From Rhizophagus irregularis (taxonomy: Eukaryota; Glomeromycota; Glomeromycetes; Glomerales; Glomeraceae), in NCBI RefSeq assembly GCF_026210795.1, contig NC_089429.1, forward strand, positions 1,054,001 through 1,118,000: DNA of 64,000 bases. The letters are read 5' to 3'. Of this stretch, positions 57,541 to 64,000 are shown piece by piece. Position 1 is the stretch's first letter, and every line of letters begins with the position of its first letter. The position numbers were made by a program, and so were the translations under genes. The notes beneath the pieces were generated by a model, which did no database searches, was not told the DNA's origin, and was given only the letters and a program-made list of their open reading frames with translations.

Positions 57541-58843
57541 TTTTGAAGTTTTATGATTTTCCTGCTTACCGGAAAGATGAAATTATATACGAGCTTTTAA
57601 AGAAAGTGGGATATATAGAAAGATTAGAGGTCAAATGGAATTATAAATACAAAATGGTCAGAGCCAGGATTCGCTTAACAAAAGAAATGGAAGAAAAATT
57701 TCAAAAAGGTGGATCCAATATAGTGCTAACAAGAAATGACCGTACGTGTTTTTTCAGACGCAAAAATGGACGCTTCAGCAATTAAAAGAAGATATGAATG
57801 GCAAGCATATAGAAAATTGGATATAGAGGAATTAGAAAAGAAGGACAAGGAAATTATTAAAAATTACAATGCAACCTTCGGTGGACACTTTGCCAAAGTG
57901 ATCAAAATAAACAAATTTAAATATATTTTGATTTACTTTAACAATGAAAATGATTTATTAAATGCAATTTACAGATCCACAATGGTAGAAGATTTAGGAA
58001 AAGGTTTAAAGATAAAACTTCAAGACGAATTGATTGGAGATAAAGGGACGTACAAGCGAAAAACAGGAATAAACAGATTTAAAGTGCCAACACAAACAAA
58101 GAAAGATAAATTTGTTGACGCCCAATCTGATATTCTATCAACAATACCGCGAACAGAAGAAGAACATGCAGATTTTGACGCCTTGAACAATAATTTCAGT
58201 GACAGATTGAATAAGATTGAGAAGAAATTAGACTTGCCAAAAGGAAAGGATAAGAAAATGGAAGAAAAAGATGACATTAACAAAAATAAAAAACGCGTAG
58301 TGACAACGCAAGGACAAAGAGAAGATTCCGACAGCGAATAAACAAATTTGTCCAGAAAATATTATACAAAATCAAGAATATTTCCTTTTGATTCAACATT
58401 TGAATCTGATAGAAGATACGACAAATAATTAGAGTATAAAATTAGACGCTATCTTAGGTATTTTCATCAATAGTGTAGTTTTAAATTAGAATTTTTTTTG
58501 ATGACAAAATTTTTTCGAAAATTTTTTATTTTTACAATATCATTTTTATTTCAATAGATATAAATTAGCAAAGCCTCTACTTTTTAGAAAATATTAAAAA
58601 CTTACAAAAACATAGTAAAATTGATTTAGTAATGTAGTTTAGGAAAAAACAATATTAATTTTTAATCAACACAATTATTATTTTTAGTTAGATTTTAAAT
58701 TAGAAAACTTAGAATAGATATACTTTAGTTATAGAGGGTATTATATTTTAGATATAATATTTTCTAGGTGTTTTAATATTTTGTATTGACTTTTGTATAC
58801 AAAATTAATAAACGCGTTACTAATTTCTTTTAAAAAAAAAAAA
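57541..58843 (+). mobile_element. Retroposed RRM-like ORF, copy B (1.30 kb) with A-tail
   Basis: The segment is bounded by a perfect 17-bp direct repeat and ends in TTTTAAAAAAAAAAAA before the right copy. These are hallmarks of target-primed reverse transcription. It carries one RRM-like ORF and about 500 bases of 3' noncoding sequence, but no reverse transcriptase. The 5' end falls within the coding frame, as in 5'-truncated retroposons. It could be a processed pseudogene of a host gene or an ORF1-only LINE derivative. Confidence 0.88.
57543..58341 (+). pseudogene. RRM-like protein gene, copy B, one frameshift
   Basis: Frame 1 runs 57543-57785 (DEIIYELLKKVGYIERLEVK, GGSNIVLTRND). Frame 2 runs to the stop at 58341 (WQAYRKLDIEELEKKDKEII, GHFAKVIKINKFKYILIYFN, DLGKGLKIKLQDELIGDKG). 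Comparison with copy A puts a short deletion near 57745. Two RRM-like folds are followed by a basic linker (KRKTGINRFKVPTQTKKDK), a coiled-coil-like stretch (SDRLNKIEKKLDL) and a charged tail ending EDSDSE. The layout, RRMs then basic or coiled region, recalls LINE ORF1 proteins. No ATG precedes the first frame because the copy is 5'-truncated. Confidence 0.7.
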
Positions 58844-58860
58844 TAAACTAGTAATATGAG
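58844..58860. repeat. 17-bp target-site duplication of retroposed copy B, right
   Basis: TAAACTAGTAATATGAG follows the A-tail and is identical to 57524-57540. Confidence 0.93.
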
Positions 58861-59309
58861 CTAGCTTAATGATGACTGATAATGTATAATTATGGATTAT
58901 TTTAATTACACAATATCATTAATCATATATATTAAAAGCCACAATTATACATTATTAGCCATATTCCTAGTTTAGGTATAAATTAATAGATGTAAAAATA
59001 TAACTCATACATAAACTTTATTTTTTTTTATGAATTATAATAAAATTTTCTTTGGAAAAATAAAATCAAACTTTCAAACAAATTTTCAAATCTAATTTTC
59101 AGACAAAATTTTTCAAATCAAATATCAAATTTTTAAAATTTTCAAATGACTTACCAAATGTGCCCAAATTTCAATACTCCCTTTAACAATATTCCACTTG
59201 ATAAATGTTTTCATAACCATCATCTTCAATCTGAACCATTTACTTTTCAATATTCTATTACTTACCTATACATTCTTTTCATTTTCTTAATTATATATAC
59301 AAATCTCCA
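58861..59309. other. AT-rich intergenic
   Basis: Short TTTTCAAATC-type repeats (about 59060-59150). No gene was recognised. Confidence 0.4.
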
Positions 59310-59510
59310 ATGTTAAGAGACTTTGAAAATAAATTTTTTGATAAAATAATCCCTTCATTAGTTAAGAATTCTTTTTCATTAACAAAATTAGCATTATTTG
59401 AATGTGATATAGACTTATCATTCATAGCTGTGTTCAAAAATTTCCAAGAACTTAATTTATATCAACCACATACTTGTTTTACTCCTTATTATAATAAAAT
59501 TCATAATTAA
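59310..59510 (+). pseudogene. Leucine-rich (F-box family-like) fragment
   Basis: A 66-codon frame (SFSLTKLALFECDIDLSFIA, FKNFQELNLY) has two leucine-rich-repeat-like strands of the kind found in fungal F-box proteins. It is not obviously derived from the local F-box copies and lies on the opposite strand. Nothing upstream or downstream extends it, so it is probably a fragment. Confidence 0.35.
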
Positions 59511-61019
59511 TACATTCTTTTTTCTCTCATTAAACTTCTCTCTCTCAACTCTCTCAAATCTTTTCATCTATCAAATCTCTTTCTTCTTGAATATTTCCTT
59601 ATCTCAAACCTTTCATATTACAAACATTACTATCTCTCTTACCTTTCATATTATCCTAAATATTCTCCTGCACTATCTATTCTTCTTTCATTTCTTGATT
59701 TACTTCTCCATTTCTTAATTTTCTTTATGAATTTACTCTCATTTTATAATAAAGTTTCTTTCATCATCTCTCTCTTTCTACAAACACAAAATTGATTTGA
59801 TAGTTAATTTAAAGAATATCCTTACAAATAATTCCCAATAGTATATACATTAATCTTCTAAGCAATCTTATATTACATAGCTTGGCCCATAGCTTACCAA
59901 ATATAGTATGGAGATGTAATCTATACCCTTTGGTCAATTTGGGAATACTCGGCCATTCTTAGATAATTTTTACAAGGGGATCATTTGCATCGCCCATGAA
60001 GCATTGCACCATGCTGATTGGTGTCAGAGATCCTTGTAAAAATTTACCCTTTCTTGATCATTTGATCTATTTCATGTGATTTCATTCTTCACATGTGATA
60101 CCCTTTATTCAATTATTCATTTCTTTGTTGAGTTCTTTCCTTAATAACTTATCAACTCAACATTATCCATCACCGTTGGTTCCACAATTTCTGTGTCCAA
60201 GTTCAATTCTTGGAGGTGATTTTCCTTCTTTTTTCAGTTTTCCATTCTAAATATTCTTTTTAAAGAAAAAGATAAGAGAAATCATCACATTCTGTTTAGA
60301 CACGATATTTTGGTAAATTTCTCAATTATTTTTTTTCATTTTAATGAACAGTTTCTAATAGTTCATCATCTTTTTTTTAAGTAGTTTTCTGAGTTTGCTT
60401 GGATCTCAGTAAGTAATAATTTTGTTTTTTCTTTGAATTTTTTATACAAACTTCACTAACATTTCTTTTTCTATTGTAATCGGTTGGTTCTTCAGAGTAT
60501 TTGGACGCGTAGGAAAAGTTTAATTTTTTCTTTGTTTTAGATGGTTTCTTCAGTGTACTAGATGAGGTGTATTTTTAATCACTTTATTTCAGCAAAATGA
60601 TAACTAATAATGAATTTTTATTCTTTTTAGGCAACTTTTTAGAATCATTTGGCGTGTGAAAATAACACTCATCTAAATTATAAAATAATTAATATCTCAC
60701 TCACATTATCTACTTCTCCATCTTTCCTATGATAAAAGCACACTTGCAATTTCATCCCGTAAAAAAAGTCGATCCATTTTTTATATTCCATCTTTTTTCT
60801 GTAAAAGGCTCATGTTTCCGGAATGAATAGCCTTATATTACGGAATTTATCAAATTATTTACATTTTCCGTGAATATTGATCCGTGAAAGGCTCATTTTT
60901 ATGGAGTTTTTACAGAAATAATGGATAAAATTTTTTATAGAGCATAGAAGCGAACTTAGAGTTAAAACCCTAAAGATGGAACCCTGGAACTCTTTCTGCT
61001 GATCTTTCAACCAAAAATT
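59511..61019. other. Intergenic, pyrimidine-rich then mixed
   Basis: TCTCTC/TTTCTT tracts occur at 59520-59790. An inverted repeat AATTTTTACAAGGGGATC (59965) / GATCCTTGTAAAAATTT (60029) encloses a GC-richer segment. A tRNA-like T-arm is seen near 60198-60214 (see rejected items). No gene was recognised. Confidence 0.4.
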
Positions 61020-61600
61020 TTATGGAAGAAATATCAAATTTTATTAAGAAATACTATAGTTCAATGCAGGAAGAGATAATAAACAAAGCTATTAATGAGT
61101 TCTATGAAGACTTTAAATGGTTAGAAGCAACCTAGGACCAAACACTATTACAGAACCAGATACCTTCCCGGTAACAATGTTTTTACCAGGTGGACCTAAA
61201 ACACGTCCTCTAAACATATATCTAGTTGAAACTTTCTTATTAAAATGGAGTGGTAAAGTTTCTACAAACTTCTCAAACAAAATTTTTGGCGCAGCAACAA
61301 CTCTACATCATGTGAGGCATGTGAGCTGGGACTTCTAAATATACTAAATATCTAATTTTTATTCATTAGATAAGGCAAAGTACAAGAAATATTAAACGGT
61401 CAAGATTCATGTGAAAATAATGGAAGGTTCAAAATTTGGAAAATGAGGGGAACGAATAATATTGAGCAAAGATGTGGAGATAGATATAAGAAAATAACTA
61501 CAAATCTAGAAAATCATGTTAGAGAATTGGAAGTTGATGCAGCGACAAATTTGCTGATCTCAAGCACTAAGTTTCAAAATTCACTTTTGTAATATTAATA
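61020..61600 (+). pseudogene. Short unidentified coding remnants
   Basis: MEEISNFIKKYYSSMQEEII (from 61021, ending TAG), then an overlapping 73-codon frame at 61117 (TEPDTFPVTMFLPGGPKTRP), then EQRCGDRYKKITTNLENHVR near 61460-61545. The sequence is less AT-rich than its neighbours, which suggests former exons. No family is recognised. Confidence 0.3.
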
Positions 61601-61740
61601 AAAAAATCAAAACTATTCAACCAAGGTAAAGTCTACTATGTATTTATTTTAAAGGATGGAATTTGAAAAGTTTAGGTATAAGGTCACATGTAATATAATA
61701 ATGAACTAAAATATTTTTTTAACTTCTTTGTTTATTAAAA

Positions 61741-63354
61741 TTACAAATAATTATCTTTTATATAATTATATGCATTAATATATAAATTAGTATAATATGA
61801 TTGAACTATAATATTATGTAATTTAAATTCATTTACTTCATCTTTTAAACAAAATAATTCAATTTCATCCCTAGTATAAACATCTATATCTAAAATAGCC
61901 AAATATTTGACCCTTTCCTTCTTCATAATATATTTCTTTATACAAAATAAAGTCTTCTCATTCCTATCCAATACTATATTTTTAATTAACAATTTTTTAA
62001 TAAAAGTATTTTGTGAATTTTTTAAAAATATTTCCAGATCAATTATCCCAAAAGAAAGAGCTAAACTTAAATATTCTAATTTAGGAGGAAGAACTTGTCC
62101 TAAATTTTGTAATACAATTGAGCTTAAATCAATACAATCATTATAATCAATAGTAAGATAATTAATATTATGTTGATTATTTTTAATGATTGAGTAAATA
62201 TTATTATCACCAGGTAAACCCAAACCAAAATATCTAATCCTTTTACAATATTTCATAATGAACTTGAATAATTGTTGTTTTTGTTCAATAAATTCGGTAT
62301 CATTTTCAAAAAAAAACCCAAAATTTTCTAAACAATCACCAAATTTCTCTAATAGTAATTGTAATGACTCAACATGTAATATTTCATCTATAAATAAAGA
62401 TATCAATTTAAAAGGTTTAATAACCTTAATAATTTGTTGAACAAAATCAGAATTTAAAGAATCACAGTAAAGAATATGAATAGAATCTAAAACATTCAAT
62501 TGATCAAAAATTTCTTGTAAAATATTAACTATATTTTTAAAATCAATGTAATAAAATATAATTGTATTTAAAGTATTTGAACAATTCGAATTTTTTAAAG
62601 ATAAAAATGGATTATATATATTAGCATAATACCCAAATAAAATTTTTTTGAGACCATTTTGTGAAATAATCATTTGTGATATATATTTTTCAATTAATAA
62701 ATAATCATTGATGAAACGATTTCGTTTATAAAATTTAATTACAAATGATGAGATTGATTTGCAATTACTAGAATATAAAAATTTCAAAAATGAAATAAGA
62801 TTTTGAGTTATAATAATAGAAAAATCTAAAGTTAAATTTCTGATATGGCATGTAAGATTTTGATTTTGTAAAATCTTCATATTATTTAAATACCTATAAC
62901 CTGTAAAAGGTAGTACAACTTCAAGAGAATGTAAATTTCCTTCATTTTCAATGAACACTTCAAATAATGATCTATAAACTAAGTCTTCTAGCTTATAATT
63001 GCATTTGCCAATCCAATTTACAATAGAATTACAAATTTTATTTGTATCTAAGTATTTAATAAAACTAGGATAATTGAATAATGTATTTGTAAATTTTAAA
63101 TCATTATTAATTTCATATTCATTAAATTTTGCTTTACTATTTTCATTTAAAAAGTGTAAATAAATTTTAATACAATGATAATTTTGAGTAGGAGCTGAAA
63201 ATGGATCTTCCCATAATATCGGAATGGCTAAACGACACCATAATCTATTAACTAAAATACATGAATACAATGTTGAAAAATCTTTTCTTAAATACTGTAT
63301 AATTTCTTCTGTTAATTCAGGTAATTCCCCAGAAAATAATTTTGAAAACGCCAT
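61741..63354 (-). CDS. F-box/leucine-rich protein, copy 4 (537 aa)
   Basis: An intact single frame starts MAFSKLFSGELPELTEEI, the most diverged N-terminus of the local family. The F-box occupies residues about 8-50 (LPELTEEIIQYLRKDF, LVNRLWCRLAIPILW). The leucine-rich remainder includes LGQVLPPKLEYLSLALSF and the tail LHNIIVQSYYTNL. It is somewhat shorter than copies 1-3. By eye the F-box pseudogene at 38215 looks closer to this copy (shared FKFIMKYCKRIRYF-type segment) than to copies 1 and 2. The predicted role is SCF substrate adaptor. A promoter block lies about 95-116 bases upstream. Confidence 0.87.
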   Translation of the reverse strand: MAFSKLFSGELPELTEEIIQYLRKDFSTLYSCILVNRLWCRLAIPILWEDPFSAPTQNYHCIKIYLHFLNENSKAKFNEYEINNDLKFTNTLFNYPSFIKYLDTNKICNSIVNWIGKCNYKLEDLVYRSLFEVFIENEGNLHSLEVVLPFTGYRYLNNMKILQNQNLTCHIRNLTLDFSIIITQNLISFLKFLYSSNCKSISSFVIKFYKRNRFINDYLLIEKYISQMIISQNGLKKILFGYYANIYNPFLSLKNSNCSNTLNTIIFYYIDFKNIVNILQEIFDQLNVLDSIHILYCDSLNSDFVQQIIKVIKPFKLISLFIDEILHVESLQLLLEKFGDCLENFGFFFENDTEFIEQKQQLFKFIMKYCKRIRYFGLGLPGDNNIYSIIKNNQHNINYLTIDYNDCIDLSSIVLQNLGQVLPPKLEYLSLALSFGIIDLEIFLKNSQNTFIKKLLIKNIVLDRNEKTLFCIKKYIMKKERVKYLAILDIDVYTRDEIELFCLKDEVNEFKLHNIIVQSYYTNLYINAYNYIKDNYL

Positions 63355-63447
63355 GTTGGTTAAAGGAAATTTCGTTTCAAATATTTCAAAAAATAATTTA
63401 TTAATTTTCGGAGTTGTAGTAGGTGTTGTACAATTTTAATTAATATT

Positions 63448-63470
63448 CCATAAAAAGACAACAATAGAAC
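63448..63470 (-). promoter_or_regulatory. Conserved F-box family promoter block (copy 4)
   Basis: CCATAAAAAGACAACAATAG aligns with the other family blocks with few changes, and the AAAAATAACATGTAAATCAT continuation is retained. It is 94-116 bases upstream of the ATG. Confidence 0.5.
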
Positions 63471-63503
63471 TAAAAATAACATGTAAATCATTCCTTTTCT
63501 GCT

Positions 63504-63553
63504 CCCATCCATCTGATCGACAAGAGACATGATTTGTCAATCAAGTGGATGGG
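63504..63553. other. Imperfect 20-bp inverted repeat upstream of F-box copy 4
   Basis: CCCATCCATCTGATCGACAA is followed after a short loop by its near reverse complement, ending TGGATGGG, with about three mismatches. Smaller CCGAT/ATCGG hairpins sit at the equivalent place upstream of copy 3. It may be an operator-like site or a fold-back relic. Confidence 0.6.
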
Positions 63554-64000
63554 TGATTCCCCTGATTCCGGCCTACTAATCTTATTTGTTACAGCGTATG
63601 AAATCATAAACCAAATTCTTATTATTTAAATACATAATTATTTGTGACTATTTGCAAAATTAATAAAAAAGATTAAAATTCCATAATTAATTAACTTATT
63701 ATAAGCAAGTTTATCGTGTAATTTCAAGTTTTGGTTATGATTCCGTATATATTAAGTATTATTAGATCACGTTATTTTTAATTTTCTCGAATCAAATTAA
63801 AAATTATATTTTGTCTTTTTAATTATACTAAATTTTAATGATAAAAAAACATGATTCTATTTTAGTCCCTATGTTTTTATAAATTAATAATATTTTCCTC
63901 AATAATCTTTGAAAAATAAAGTAAACTACCGATGATGATCACTGAACCTGCGAATAACCTAAAAACAATAAAACCTTAAAATAATTAAAATATGATGATT
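63554..64000. other. AT-rich end of window
   Basis: No gene was recognised. Confidence 0.4.

Noticed and set aside
60169-60220. tRNA-like fold (CCAAG-TTCAATT-CTTGG T-arm with ATCACC/GGTGAT ends)
   Set aside because: The span is only about 52 bases, and no D-arm, anticodon arm or internal promoter A-box could be placed. At most it is a tRNA-derived relic.

Overview
The window is AT-rich eukaryotic nuclear DNA with short GT-AG introns. Lineage-expanded paralogues (F-box/leucine-rich proteins, kinases with a Cys-rich N-terminus, cytochrome P450 remnants) sit in a dense background of non-autonomous transposons. This combination fits a Glomeromycotina (arbuscular mycorrhizal, Rhizophagus-like) fungal genome best. 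The taxon is an inference from family recognition; no rRNA or mitochondrial marker is present.

Layout. 1-4.7 kb: the 5' end of a gene running off the left edge, a Helitron-type terminus, a tandem array of tiny exon-like units (0.98-1.83 kb) and a T-rich minisatellite. 4.7-20.4 kb: three intact F-box genes on the minus strand, a pogo-like MITE and a decayed multi-exon gene of unknown family. 21-23 kb: a broken multi-exon P450 gene. 24.8-28 kb: a cluster of MITEs and fold-back elements. 28.1-32.1 kb: broken genes (a nuclease-like protein, a coiled-coil protein, a second P450 fragment) and one two-exon gene of unknown function. 32.4-33.1 kb: a second Helitron-type end and a CT-rich minisatellite. 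34.7-43.2 kb: two intact multi-exon protein kinase genes facing each other, with an hAT-like MITE and a dead F-box gene between them. 43.3-52.5 kb: a complete but inactive non-LTR retrotransposon (LINE) with a 13-bp target-site duplication, itself carrying a CACTA-like MITE. 53.6-58.9 kb: two retroposed copies of an RRM-like ORF, one with a perfect 17-bp duplication and A-tail, flanking an aldo/keto reductase pseudogene. 59-64 kb: small remnants and a fourth intact F-box gene.

How the parts relate. The working host genes are the four F-box genes (predicted SCF ubiquitin-ligase substrate adaptors) and the two kinases. All F-box copies, dead or alive, share one orientation. Four of the five carry a recognisable common promoter block, and three have a decayed 3' piece of another F-box gene just upstream, as expected for birth and death by unequal crossing-over. 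The LINE landed about 160 bp upstream of one kinase start codon. LINE enzymes of this kind are the likely source of the two retroposed RRM-like copies, which resemble ORF1-only elements and are the most unusual objects here.
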